A stretch of DNA of 42,780 nucleotides from Tetrahymena elliotti 4EA (Eukaryota > Ciliophora > Oligohymenophorea > Hymenostomatida > Tetrahymenidae). Of the stretch, positions 12,278 through 23,873 are shown one piece after another. Position 1 is the stretch's first letter, and each line of letters begins with the position of its first letter. Under the pieces are notes generated by a model, which searched no databases, had not been told where the DNA came from, and worked only from the letters and a program-made list of their open reading frames with translations. Made by a program: the position numbers and the translations under genes. The stretch lies in assembly GCA_000231825.2 (NCBI GenBank), contig JH720348.1:237210-279989 (forward strand), in the 5' to 3' direction.

Positions 12278-13474
12278 TATCAGTAAAAATACAATTTTAA
12301 TGTTATTCAAATAATTTATAGTAAAAATTTAATTTTTGGTTTTATAATTTAATACAAACACCTGTATGTACACAGTCGAAATGACTTTTTATCTACATTT
12401 TGCACTTTCTTTTCTAATTTTCTAAGCATTTTCTTTTTAAAATATTTTTTCCTATTAAATATTTTTTTTCTTTTTAAGTAATATGATGATAAACTAACTA
12501 ACTAACTATCAATTAAAAATAATTATATAAAATTCAAAAACATTTAAAGCCTTATTTTTTAACTTAAAGATGCTGGGTAACTGTCAAAAAAATTTTCTTA
12601 TTTTTGGACTTTCTCCATTAAAAAATTGAGATTTTTTTGATTGAACAAAAAATCAAGAATTCCATTTTACTCAATAAAATTTTCTAAAAAAACAAGTCAA
12701 AGCTTGTATAAGCTATGAGTTCTGGATTACTATCTTACTCCAGTTGATATAATGTAATTAGGTTAGTAAATATTATTGATAGAATTTAAATATTTAAGAG
12801 GTTTAGTTATTATAAAAAGAGGATTTTTTCCACAACAGATACAAAATATTGTTTTATTATTAATTTCAAATAATTATGGAAAATTTAATGGAATAGTAAA
12901 ATAAATTGTTAAGATATTTTTTTTGATTGATACATCTTTATCTAAAGTAATTTTTTTCGTTCAAAAAACAAATAACAAATTTTTTACGTACCCAGAACTG
13001 AGATAAAGTATTTAATTAATATCTAAGATAATTTTTTACCATTTGTTAATAAATTTTTTTAAAAAAGTTCGTTTTTTAAGTCAGTAATAAATCACTTCTA
13101 TCAAAATATTTTCTCACATATAAAAGTCAATAAGAAATCAATTATTTGTTTTTTATTTTATTATTTAATTGATAATAGATGGATATTAGCTTAAGATATA
13201 CAGTAGTTGCTAGAAGTTAAAGCGATTTTTTTAATAATTTTTTTGGACAAAATTTATTTTTGAAGTGAAGACAAAGAATATTTAATAGCCTAGTTAAAAT
13301 TAATTAAGAAATATTTTTTGAATTTAATAAATAGAAATATAAAATTGTTTTTAATTGTATTAAAAAGAAAAAGTAAAAGACGAAAAAAATCTAAAATATT
13401 AAAAATAAATAAACTAGTCCGAACAGATTTTTTTCAATGCTGTTGATATATATTAGATTATAACAAATATATTT
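12278..13474. other. Intergenic region, convergent gene ends
   Basis: It lies between the stop of the plus-strand B-box gene and the stop of a minus-strand gene, so both 3' ends point into it. Minus-strand open frames occur near 12697-12960 (a CICCGKNPLF-like stretch) and 13000-13080. They have no start codon, no family match and could be chance, because only TGA stops translation here. Otherwise A/T-rich. Confidence 0.4.
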
Positions 13475-14941
13475 TCAAAGTCTGTACTTAAGATGAATTT
13501 TTAAACTTTATCCTTCTTTGGTTGGTTGATCCATAGATGTAATCTAAAAAGTTTAAAATGGTTAGAAAAGATACTCTTTTTCTACTTTAAAAGCTGAAAT
13601 GATTTCTATAGATTTAGGCTTATATTTATTCTTTGGGTCAAATTTAGCATCTATGTACACAATTACTTTATAAGCTTTTTTAAACTCATCACTTTAGAGA
13701 TATTCTTTGTTAATGGCAGAGAACTCATTCAAATTCTCAATTCTTCCTGTTGTTTCTACTTTAACTTCTTTAATTCTGTTACCTGCTAATTATTCAGCAA
13801 TTTTTTCAGATGAGCTTGTGGACAAAAATTAAGGGAATGTAATGAATGTTGTCCTGTTATTATTTTTATTATAGATATATTCTTCATACATGGTATCATA
13901 CTAATACTTTTGAATAGCAGCTCCTCTAAAAAGTGAAATTTCTGATTATATTTATTTGTCTTCATATTAGTAAAGAGATTTAGATAGAATTTTAAATACT
14001 ACTTCTAAATATTTATACACTTGAGGATTCATTATGTTTAATGCAAAATTTAATATTTTGTAAATTGGTATATCCTCCTTCGTGTAAAGATTAACAAAGT
14101 TAGAGCTTATCTCTTCTTCTTTAGTTTCATCTTTAAGCTAGAAAGATTTCTCTATACTTTTAACAGTTTAATTAATATCTAATTTTGATAGATAAAGAGT
14201 GAGAGGTGATTATACTTCACAATTTTTTACATACTCACAAAGTTTAAGAATTTAAGAAGATAAATTGTTGGTTTATTTCTTAAGCTCCTAAAAGGTAATA
14301 GAATCATGCTTCTAAAAGATACCCAATAATTTTGATGTGTCTGATCTAAAGTAGAAATCCAAATGACTAACCTAAACAAAAGATCTATGTATTCTATTGT
14401 AAATCATCTTATTAAAACTTTTGAATAAAAGATCATAATCTATTGTTAATTAAGTGACATATTAGAACTTTTGTTATAGATTCTCAATAGTCCAGTTATT
14501 TTTCCTCACTGTCTTCATACTTGTGAAGAGAATGATAGATTTAGAATGAATTTTTTACTCTGCAATATTCTTGTTTACCCATTCAAGATTAGTTTTCCCA
14601 TCAAGCACATAATTGGCAAATGAACCACTCATTAAGAATAAAACATTCTTTTTTGCTGATTCCAATGATTTTTTTCTGAAAGATTAACTGTCTGAGAACT
14701 GCGTTATCCTATTTTTTAAGAAATCAAACTAAGAAATTAAGCCTTATTTTACATTTTCATTATCTTAATTAACATTTGGATCACCCCAAATTATGATAAA
14801 CTCCTATTTATCTCCTTCAAATAGATTTTTTGTTGAGTTTAAAATATCCTGTTTAAATGACTAATATTCTTTTTGGTCTTTTTTATCCACTTCTGATTAA
14901 GAAAATATATCAATAAATTAGCTTTCGAAAATTGACTACAT
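13475..14941 (-). CDS. ADP-ribosyltransferase-like protein, 488 aa (paralog 1)
   Basis: Single-exon gene from ATG 14939-14941 (MQSIFESQFIDIF) to TGA 13475-13477. The C-terminal third has the R-S-E signature of arginine-type ADP-ribosyltransferases: R339 in LFRGA, the STS motif S374-T375-S376 in FPQFLSTSSSE, and the ExE pair E454/E456 in KVEKEYLFQPFQTFQI. Such enzymes move ADP-ribose from NAD to protein side chains. The first about 165 residues form a separate conserved domain. It has EFIIIWGDPNVNQDN, LFLMSGSFANYVL and HSKSIILFTS, an alternating strand/helix pattern that recalls receiver- or TIR-like folds. The middle is helical. No signal peptide or membrane segment is seen, so it is probably intracellular. 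The substrate is unknown. It is the most proximal of three same-strand paralogs and appears intact. Calling it an active enzyme is inference from the motifs. Confidence 0.85.
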
Positions 14942-15747
14942 TTTTATTTTATTGCTAAATATCTTTGGAATTAAGTTTTTGGATAATTAAATTTTCCAAA
15001 TAACACTTCTGATGATTAGATTGTATTTTAATTAGAATCACAAAAAATAAAAATATTTTATTTTCGAAATAAATACAAAAATTTAAACAAATTCTAAGGT
15101 TTATTTTATTATTATATGATAGTAAAAGTTAAGGATATTTAATGTTTTGATGCCCAATTAAGGTTTGTAAATTTCTTGAGGTTGAGCGAGCGAATGTATT
15201 ATGAATTGTCCAAAAAACAATTTTTCATTGATTTGGATTTAGCATCCAGCTTGATCCAATCTTATACTCTACTAGATATTTCTATTATCTATATTTTCTA
15301 AGTAAAAGGCATGAATCAAAAATCTAGAAGAGCTGGATTGGATTCATATATATTTGTAAATATTTTCATAGATGTTTAATCATCTAATAAATTTTTACTT
15401 AGAATTGGATTTTAAACAGAGATGAATCCAATCCAAATCCATGGATTCGTTAGTCCACTTCTCTATTGATCAATTATATTCACAATTATTAGATAAATTC
15501 AAGAAATTGATAGAGATATCAAAAAACATACCCATTAACAAAAAATTGAAGGTCTCAACAATAAGAGGGATTCTAAAAATCTTTTTAAAAAAGATATGAA
15601 TAAATAACAAACAGATAAAAACAAGTAATTCAATAAAAATTTAGTTTTTTTATTTGATAATTAAAATGAAAATATTTGTGGTAAATCAAAATAAATTTTT
15701 ATTTCGAACACAATAAACAAAAAAGTTTAATAATAAAAACGTTACTT
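14942..15747. other. Intergenic region with nested inverted repeats
   Basis: It separates paralogs 1 and 2 of the ADP-ribosyltransferase cluster. It contains the inverted repeats listed below, and a slightly GC-richer stretch around 15150-15470 that stands out from the surrounding A/T tracts. No protein frame was recognised. Confidence 0.5.
15230..15439. repeat. Nested inverted repeats in the ART cluster spacer
   Basis: A perfect 13-nt pair, GGATTGGATTCAT at 15335-15347 and its reverse complement at 15422-15434, could form a stem with a 74-nt loop. An outer 10-nt pair is GATTTGGATT at 15230-15239 and its complement at 15430-15439. The palindrome AATCCATGGATT follows directly. Function unknown: it could be a regulatory structure or the remnant of a small inverted-repeat element. 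Confidence 0.7.
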
Positions 15748-17226
15748 TCAAAGATAGTATTTAATATTCATTACTAAATCTTATCCTTCTGAGGCAGGCT
15801 TATCCATGTGTACTATTTAAAATGCTTAAAAAGGTTAGAAAAGGTACTCTTCTTCTTTCTTAAAATGTGATTCATTTTGAATAGATTTAGGCCTAAAATT
15901 ATTCTTTGGGTCAAATTTAGCATCTAGATTAATTATAACCTTGTAAGCCTTTTTGAAATCATCACTTCTTAGATATTCTTCATTTAATTTTGAGAATGAA
16001 TTAAGGTTTTAATCTCTTCCAGTTGTTTCTACTTCATTGATTCTAACTTTTGCTAAATCTTATGCTACAGCCTTCTCTAAAGTTGTAGATAGAAATTGAG
16101 GGAATACTATAAATGTAGGTATTTTTTTAGTTAATTTAAACTGAATTCTTCGAACATAGTATCATATTAGTACTTTTAAATGGCAGCTCCTAGATAAAGT
16201 TTAATTTCTGATTATTCTTGATTATCCTCATACAAAAAAAGGCATTTTGAAAATAATTTAAGTATTGAATATAAGTATTAATATACTTATAAATTCATTG
16301 TATTTAATGCAAAATTTAGAATTTTATATACTGGCGTTTCCTATGTATAAAGGTTAATAATGTTAGATACTATTTGTTTGTCGTTTTTAATATTTTAACT
16401 GAAAAGACATTCTTCTATGTTTTTAACTGTTTCTTACAGGTCTATTTATGATAGATAAAGAGTCAGAGGTGCTTGGATTTCATTATCTTTTACATATTAA
16501 CACAGCTATTTTAATTGATGTGATAAATCTTTTGTTTTTTCTTTAAGTCTATTGAAACTGTGACTTTTATATCTCTAAAATGCCTCTAAAATCCTACTTG
16601 TTTCTGATCTGAAGTATTAATCTAAGTGGTTAACCTAAACAAATGATCTATGAATCCTATTATAAATCATCTTATTGAAACTTACCTATAACAGTTTATG
16701 ATCAGAAATCAATTAAGTAACATATTTATACTTCTCCTATAATCTCTCAATAGTCCAGTTATTTGTCTAAATTGCTTCCAAGCTAGAGAAAAGTATTATT
16801 GATTTAGAGTGTATTACTTGCTCCTTTATATTAGAATTAACTCATTCAAGATTTGTTTATCCATTCATTTAACTATTAGCAAATTCTCCACTCATTAAAA
16901 ACAAAATATTACATTTTGCTATCTCCAACGACTTCTATCTGAATGATTCACTAAATTGATATTTGTAAATTCTATCTTTTAGAAAAGGGAACTCTCTAAC
17001 TAAATTATTTTTTACATGTTGATTATCTTAATTCTCATTTGGATCACCCCAAACTATGATAAACTCTTAGCTATCCCCTTAAAATAATATCTTTGTAGAC
17101 TGGAAAAGATCTTATCTAAATTGAATAATCTCTCTTTTGTATTTTTAATCTATAGTAGATATAGAATAGATATCAATAAAAGTTGTTTGATCGTTATTTG
17201 AGTTTGATTTGAATACACTAAATCAT
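15748..17226 (-). pseudogene. Decayed ADP-ribosyltransferase-like paralog 2
   Basis: Clear full-length relative of the 488-aa gene: WGDPNENQDN, LFLMSGEFAN, HSKSIILFSS, NNWTIE, FPQFLSTT and KKEEEYLFQPFQAFQI all align, ending at TGA 15748-15750. Three defects are visible. First, an in-frame TGA at 16842-16844 sits where paralog 1 has the Trp of NLEW. Second, the arginine of the R-S-E signature is Leu (LYLGA instead of LFRGA). Third, the homologous ATG at 17224-17226 is out of frame with the body, and the body frame has a TGA immediately upstream of its first aligned residues. The rest of the frame is still open for more than 450 codons, so decay is recent. A fragment from about 16840 to the 3' end could still be expressed if an internal start were used, but without the catalytic arginine it would not be expected to transfer ADP-ribose. 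Confidence 0.8.
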
Positions 17227-17808
17227 CTTTTTAATTAACTAATAATTAAAACGCTTATTTAATAAGATTAAATATTAATTTAATTTTCCTTACTGAAAAA
17301 TCTTTTGTTATCTCCAATCAACTAAAAAAAGATTGTACTAATTTATTAATTAATAATGAATTTCTCAAAGATAATTAAAAATTACATGAATCAAATATCT
17401 ACTTATTTTTGAATTTTTTTTATTATTTTCTCCAATAAAAGTTTATTGATTGGTCCTTATGATTTTATTGATGCATGAATTTAAAGACATTATTTAAGTA
17501 TTCTTCTAAATTATCTATTCAATAATTAATTTGTATAATTTCTTCCAACTTTTAACTAAATATACGTTTGTTCCTCATTTGAGCTGATGTAGGTTTTGGG
17601 GGGTTTGCATAATTTTCAAAAAATATTTAAAGTCAATTATAATGTTTAAATCCAATGAAAGTCGAGCTGATGAGAATTGAGACATTACAGTGTTTATTTT
17701 TAATTAAGATTTAAATGATAATTTTTTTAACAAAAATCTAAGGTTAGATAAATCAATAAATAATAATTTTTGTTGGATATAAAAATAAATAAAATACAAA
17801 AATCAATT
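17227..17808. other. AT-rich spacer between paralogs 2 and 3
   Basis: Nothing coding was recognised. A short G run (GGGGGG near 17597) is the only unusual base composition. Confidence 0.5.
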
Positions 17809-19608
17809 TCATTATTGATACTCTAAATGTATTTTATAAAATTAATTTGATATATCTAAGTTAGTGTCTGTAGTATCAGGTCCAGTAATACCTGTTAGCT
17901 TAAATTTACTAAATGGCTAAAATAAGAATTCTTCTTCACTATATTTTGAAATTTAAGAAATGTATTTTGGTCTGTAAGGACTAGCAATTTTAATATTAGC
18001 CTTTATGTAGAAAATAACTTTATTAAACTTATGCATGTCTTTTGGCATTTATCTAAAATCTTCTTCATCATGATTTTTAAAGTTTTTTAATTCCTCGTTT
18101 GAGAATTCTTGATTGTTTGATTATCCCACATCCTAATCATCTCTTAATTCCATAGTTTCATCTATTTTTTATTCCTCTCTTTATTATTCATCTTAATTTC
18201 CCTATTATGATGATAAATCACTTTATAGTAGATAAGGTCTAAATTTTTTGATCGTCTGATAGATTTATTTATCTATTTTGTGTATAGCTTCTCCTTTTTT
18301 TTATTTGTTGAATAATTTGGTCTTTGCAAATAAATGTGGTCTAAATTGTTAAATTTTTTTATAGACTTCTTATCCCATTTTCTTAAATGAGTATTACATT
18401 GAATAAGATTTTTCTATTTGCATTTATATTCTTTGAGGTTCAATAAGGTATTGTGCTATTTCTTTTTTAAGGGTAGTAGAGGTGAATGAGGGGAAATAAA
18501 TGTAGGTGTCTTAGTTTCTTGATTAGTTGATAACAAATTAAAATGACATTTGCTAATAGCAATCTTTTGAAATGATAGAACCTCTGTATAATTTAAGCTA
18601 TGTCTTTTAATTTTAGTCCTTGTATTTAGCTAAAGCAATAGAAAATATTTAATAAACTGGCTCCATGCATTCATAAATAATAGGATTTATAGTGCAGAGA
18701 GTAAAATTAACTAATCTATATACATCTCCTTCTTATGAGAATAAATGAATCAAATTCTTTACAATATCTTCTTCTTAGCTCTACAAAGATTTAGATGAAT
18801 TGATATTCTTTTCATATGATTAATTTACTTTATTAAGAACATTTTTTATGAGATTAGAATCTTTGAATTTATTAAGTGGTGATTCCGAATCAACTTTTTT
18901 CAACAAATTGATCAAAAATTTAAATTAATGACCTTCAATTTTAAGACTTTTATTGTATTTCTTTAAATCTTTGTTCGCAGTGTTTTAAAACAAATTTATA
19001 AAGTTTTTATCTTTTTCGCAGATTAAATATGAGCTTAAATTCTCTTGAATCTCATAAGGAATGTGAGTAAAATTATAAATTGAATCTATGACTTACTAAA
19101 TTAATTTTACAATATCATATTCAAGAGCTTTCAAACAAGGATATTCTTTTTAAAGTTCTTAAAGATTTAGTTTAAATTTTGTAATAGTTTATTCACTGGT
19201 AAAGATTATAACATGTCGGGTATTGATTTATCTGTTTTGAATCAAATTCTAAACATATTATATGTTTTTAAAATTATCATAAGTAGCAAAATATCCGCTC
19301 AAGATTAGAATAGGATTTTTCAACCCAAACTGACAGATATTTTCCTAAAATTTCAACTCATTTTGACAAAAAATAATATTTTTTCTCTGAAAACCATGCG
19401 AAAAAACAAGTTGATTCATAATATAATAATTATCATTATTAAGATTTTAATCTCCCCATATTATGATTGAGTCTATTTATCTTGCAGGTTTTTGTTATTA
19501 TTATTGTACTTGCTATTATACATTTGTTTTCTATTATTATTTTTATTATTCATTTGTTTTAGATTAATACTTTTATTCTGGCTTATTTTCTGAGAACAAG
19601 TTGCCCAT
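17809..19608 (-). CDS. ADP-ribosyltransferase-like protein, 599 aa, MGNLFS start (paralog 3)
   Basis: Single-exon gene, ATG 19606-19608 to TGA 17809-17811. It begins MGNLFS, which fits an N-myristoylation signal (Gly2, Ser6) and suggests membrane attachment. A Gln-rich linker (residues about 15-40) precedes the conserved N-terminal domain, IIIWGDQNLNNDN and LILSGYFATYD, with RHVIIFTSE further on. The catalytic part has R342 in LKLYRGS, an FTSTT version of the STS motif in FPSFTSTTLKK, and E558-E559-E560 in KYSEEEFLFQPFSKFKL, so the R-S-E signature is complete. Between the STS and ExE motifs there is a long insertion rich in Gln, Glu and Asp that paralog 1 lacks. Predicted product: a mono-ADP-ribosyltransferase, perhaps anchored to the inner membrane face; the target is unknown. 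It is the most divergent of the three paralogs and opens the cluster in the direction of transcription. Confidence 0.83.
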
Positions 19609-20858
19609 ACCTCTTACTTTTTTTTTAGTTAAGTCTTTTTATCCTAAATTTTTAAATAAATAAACAAACAAACAAATACACTATTAATTCAAAATTAATC
19701 AAAGATTTTACTAATTTCTATTTAAACCTAAGATGATCAATAAAAATATATTAATAAATAAATTCATGATATTAAGCTAGAAATTTGCATTATTTGCTAC
19801 TTATTTTATAAAAGATTTTGATTTCCATTACCTATCTTCTAATTATTTATTCTTTTATTCTATTGTTCAATAAATTTTTTACCACTTTATTTAAAAAAAG
19901 TGTGATTTGTCTGTCTTATGGAAAAGATATATTATTACATTTATAATAACAATCATTTTTAACTTACAATCCAAAAAATCTAACTAAATATTTGTTTGAA
20001 GCGAATGTGTTTAATAATAAAAGAAATTATTTTGATTTGCAAATTATATGATAAAAGAATTCTAAAAAAAATTAATTTGAAATTGATATTGTTCATTAAC
20101 TAAATATTTTCTAGATTTTATTTAAAATATTAAAAATTTTTCTAAAATATAAAAATTATTTTAATTTATCAAATAATTCTTAGATCAAACACTCTTACAT
20201 ATCTTAAACATAAATTTAAGTTTTCTTTCACCTTATTTCAATATTTCAAATAATTTACTTGCCCATTTAATATCCGAATTAGAATAAAAGCATTTTACAA
20301 ACTACTATTATTATATAAATATTGTTTGAAGTAAATTTCAAAAATTTTGTTTTAAAATGCAAAAAAAAGTTAAGTGTTTTTAATAAAGATATCAATTATT
20401 CATTGATGTAATTTTTTTAAATTGGATAGGTTAAATAAATCAAATAGTAATTTAATCATATTAATTTCACACAAATCTTATTTATTTTATTAATTTATCT
20501 TAAACATAAATTAAAATAAGGTTTTTCATCAAAAATATTAAATATTTTGTGTAATATCAGATTTATTGAAAGTATTTATTAATTTGTGGCAAACAAATCA
20601 AACTGGAAATTCCCTTTTGATGGAAGATTAAGAATATGGTTTTTTGCCAAATTAATTTGTTGATAAAATGTAAAATTTAAATTAAAATGAATGTGAAGTT
20701 GAGATGATTAACTAATAATTGAAAAGTATAAATATAAACAATGATAAGAAGTTATTTTTGGTTTAAAATGTTAATAATGTATGTATTTCATTTAATTAAT
20801 TAATTAATTTAATTTATTATTCATTATTTTTAATGGGGATGATAATATTCATTTATTA
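19609..20858. other. AT-rich intergenic region
   Basis: It holds the upstream side of the paralog 3 ADP-ribosyltransferase gene and the 3' side of the LRR gene. Nothing else was recognised. An (AATT)n-like run lies near 20790-20815. Confidence 0.5.
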
Positions 20859-21926
20859 TCAAATTTATTATTGTTATTGTTATTAAATTTATTAATTTAT
20901 CAGCTTGTCTTGTTATAAATTTGTTAATCTTTTTAGCTATCTTCTTGCTCTATTTATCAAGTTCTTTTAAAGAATTTCACTATCGTATATTTTTAAAGAA
21001 AGGCTTGTTAATTTTACCATATTTTTGAATCCTTTTCCCAAACCAAAATCCTCATCAATTCCTTTAATATTGTATGATCCTTCTGAAAATTCTAAGATTC
21101 TTAAACATTTTAATGATTAAATTGAATGAGCTAAATGAGATGCTCCTTCTTGAGTTATATTGTTATTGAATCCTATATTTATTTAGAGGTGTTAAAGTAA
21201 ATTTGCATTTCTAATTCCTTCAGAAATTGCTTTTGAACCTTCGAGACCTATTTTATTATAATCACCTATAGCTAATTACAAGGTTTTAAGATTTTTTAGC
21301 AAACGGATACAATTTCCCATCTCTATAGCACTTTCAGAACCAATATTGTTATACCCAATTGAAAACTTTAGCTTAGAAAGATTTGTAAGATTTTATATGC
21401 CTTATATTAAGGATATAGCGCCTTCTTTTTGAATCTAACTGTACCCAATTTATATAGAAAGCTCTTCAAGACTTGTTAAGTATTTCAAACTTTATCCAAG
21501 ACTTTAAGCTCCTACAATGCCAATATTATTTTGAATTCCTATAGAAAAAGAAAGATTCTTCAAATTGTAAAGATTTTAGAAAGCCAAACCTATCCCCTAA
21601 GCTCCTTTGGAACCTATGAAATTCTAAGTGCCTATCTAGAACTAAAGACTTGTTAAATTATTTAAGTTCTTAATACTTTCACCTAATTCATGAGCTCCTT
21701 CTTCACCAATATATGTATTGTTTCCTATTTCGAATTTCAAAGTAGTAAGGTTTATTAAAGATCTAAGCTGCTAGCTGAGTATTTTTGTGTCATCCCTATT
21801 GAGACGGCTTACGATTGAGCACTCTTACTTTTAGCTTTACTCATAAAAAAATTTCTAAAGCTTCTCTAAATTAAAAGTAGAACTACAAAACAATTCTTCG
21901 CTATTAATTTATTTATCACAGAGCAT
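20859..21926 (-). CDS. Leucine-rich repeat protein, 355 aa
   Basis: Runs from ATG 21924-21926 (MLCDKQINSE) to TGA 20859-20861 as one open exon. After about 60 residues it is made of roughly eight LRRs of about 35-40 residues. They have the ribonuclease-inhibitor-like pattern N-x-IG-x-x-GA-x-x-LG-x-x-(I/L)-x-x-L-x-x-L-x-x-L-x-x-x-IG, for example IGEEGAHELGESI, IGSKGAQGIG, IGIVGAQSLG and ITQEGASHLAHSI. The end is basic (RARRQLKRLTNL) and then Gln-rich. Such repeats form a curved solenoid for protein binding; no enzyme domain or membrane segment is present. The ATG used is the first in frame after an upstream TGA. A coding-like but broken segment lies directly upstream (see 21950-22330), so the true gene may once have been longer. 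Ciliates carry many such LRR genes. Confidence 0.82.
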
Positions 21927-21949
21927 GATAATTATTATTAACTAATTAA

Positions 21950-22330
21950 TATTTTTTATATCTAATTTAATATTTTTGGATTTAATTCTTTATCAAATAA
22001 TTCACTTCTCACTCCTTTGCCTTTTAATTGTTTGGATTCAAATAACAAATCTAAATAAATTACTAACTATTTTACTATACAAAATTCATCTTTTTGGCTA
22101 ATTGTATTTAATTTATCCTTTTATTATCTATTTGCAGCATCATTGGTTATTTTTTCATCAGGAATTTCTCATTTACTAATTAAATCTCTTCAAAAAATTG
22201 TAATTTCGCTTAAATTTTCAGAAATTTTCTTTTTGGAATCATTTTTGTGATTATTCTTTTGAGTTATTTCTTTCTTTCCTAAAAATAGAGCAACATTTTT
22301 TCCAATTTATATTTGCCTTTAACAATTAAA
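21950..22330 (-). pseudogene. Broken coding-like segment upstream of the LRR gene
   Basis: One minus-strand frame has the codon character of real genes here (about a fifth of codons begin with G) and reads IGKNVALFLGKKEITQK, then SENLSEITIF, TGA, RDLISK, TGA, EIPDEKITND, then FESKQLKGKGVRSELFDKEL. Both TGAs fall where a Trp would fit. The frame then passes into the LRR gene's upstream region one base out of phase with that gene. No family was recognised. It could be a decayed 5' part of the LRR gene or a separate relic; an unrecognised intron is possible. Confidence 0.4.
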
Positions 22331-23873
22331 ATAATTTCAACTTAAATTTCTTAGTTAAAAATTGGATTTTTATTAAAATAAAATCACTAATAAATGGATG
22401 GATTTAATATTTTATTAAATTGTAAAGCAAATTTATTATTTCGTCAGAATACCTTTTAAAATACTGCTTTTCATAAAAAAGTAAGCAAAATGTTTAACTC
22501 TAATAAAAGCAAATAATTTATATTTCTATTATCAGATACTTATTTTCTTTTTGTTAATTTCAGCATAAGATAGATTATCAAACAACACCTAAATTCTTTT
22601 AAAGTTGAAAAAAATATATAAAAAGGTTCAAAGTTGTCTAAATTTATTTAATAATTCGCAAATAATGAGCCTAAATTTTATGATGTCGATTCATGATAAA
22701 AAACAAGAAAAATACGCAGTTTTTATTATTGTCACTAAAATTAGAAAATTAGATTTTTTAATTTTAGAATTTCTTTTAGAAGCTTTGAATTATTGCTATT
22801 GATAATACACATAGGGTGGGTTTATTGAGAAGAATTAAAAGAATAAAATTTGGCTTTTAACTTAAATAATAAATTAATAACTAACTAAACCATACAAATC
22901 TCAAGCAATCTTCTACTTACTTAGAGTTTATTTTAAATTACAAATAATCATTACAAATTTAATTGAAGGAATTTTTCTTATAATTACTTTCTTAAGCAAA
23001 TTTTAAAATAAAACAAATTTTTCACATCCAAATCCATAAAAAATTAAGATTTTAGGTATCAAAAAGCATAATTACATTTTCAATATTCTATATAAGCACA
23101 TATATGGATAGCATTTGATAGTTTCTTAACAGAAATATTTTAGGATTATAATTTAATAATAAAGTTTGCCATTTATAAAATTCAATAAATATGATCCAGT
23201 TAATATAGATAAAAAACCTATTTATGTCATAGTTGTTCTTATTTTATTAAATTTCATAATTTTCTATAAAGATTTTATAGCTTAATTATAAAATTAAATT
23301 ATTACACTAAATAATTTTTAAATCCAAAAAATACTTCCTTCCTCTATATCTATTAATTAATTGCTCACCATTAAATAATTTTTAAATCCAAAAAATACTT
23401 CCTTCCTCTATAAATACTAATTAATTGCTCATTGTTGAGCTAAAATATTAGCTGGCTTACTATAAATTTTATATAAGATTCTAATTTTCATCATTTTAAG
23501 TTTTTCAAAAGGTGTGCTTTAAAGTTTAACTTAATTTTTGTTTTTGAGATTTAATGAATACAAAAATTATTTTCTTTCAAAACAAAATAAAATTTTAAAA
23601 ATGATAAGGAGCATTTGTTGTTTTTAAAATTTACTCATAAAATTAACTGAGTAATACATTTTTTAAAATGAAAAGATTCTTAAGTAATAAAATTAGTTTT
23701 TTTTAATTAGATAATTAGATTAGAATTTTTAAGCTTCAATTTTTGATTAAAACTAGAAATAAATAAATAAACAAACATTTTGTAATAAAAATTTAGAAAA
23801 AAAAATTAGTGCTTTACTTCTTTAAAAGTAATGCTTTGTGATTTGAGTCTTTTAAATAAATATAAAGAATATT
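22331..23873. other. AT-rich intergenic region
   Basis: No gene was recognised. A plus-strand open frame at 22605-22802 has no family features and is probably chance. The region contains a short tandem duplication (next entry) and lies downstream of the ligase-like gene. Confidence 0.45.
23308..23431. repeat. Two-copy direct repeat, 64-bp period
   Basis: TAAATAATTTTTAAATCC...TTAATTGCTCA occurs at 23308-23368 and again at 23372-23431 with only two or three differences. It is a recent local duplication in noncoding sequence. Confidence 0.9.

Noticed and set aside
12697..12960. Minus-strand exon with a CICCGKNPLF stretch
   Set aside because: No start codon, no consistent upstream exon and no recognised family; left as a note in the intergenic entry.
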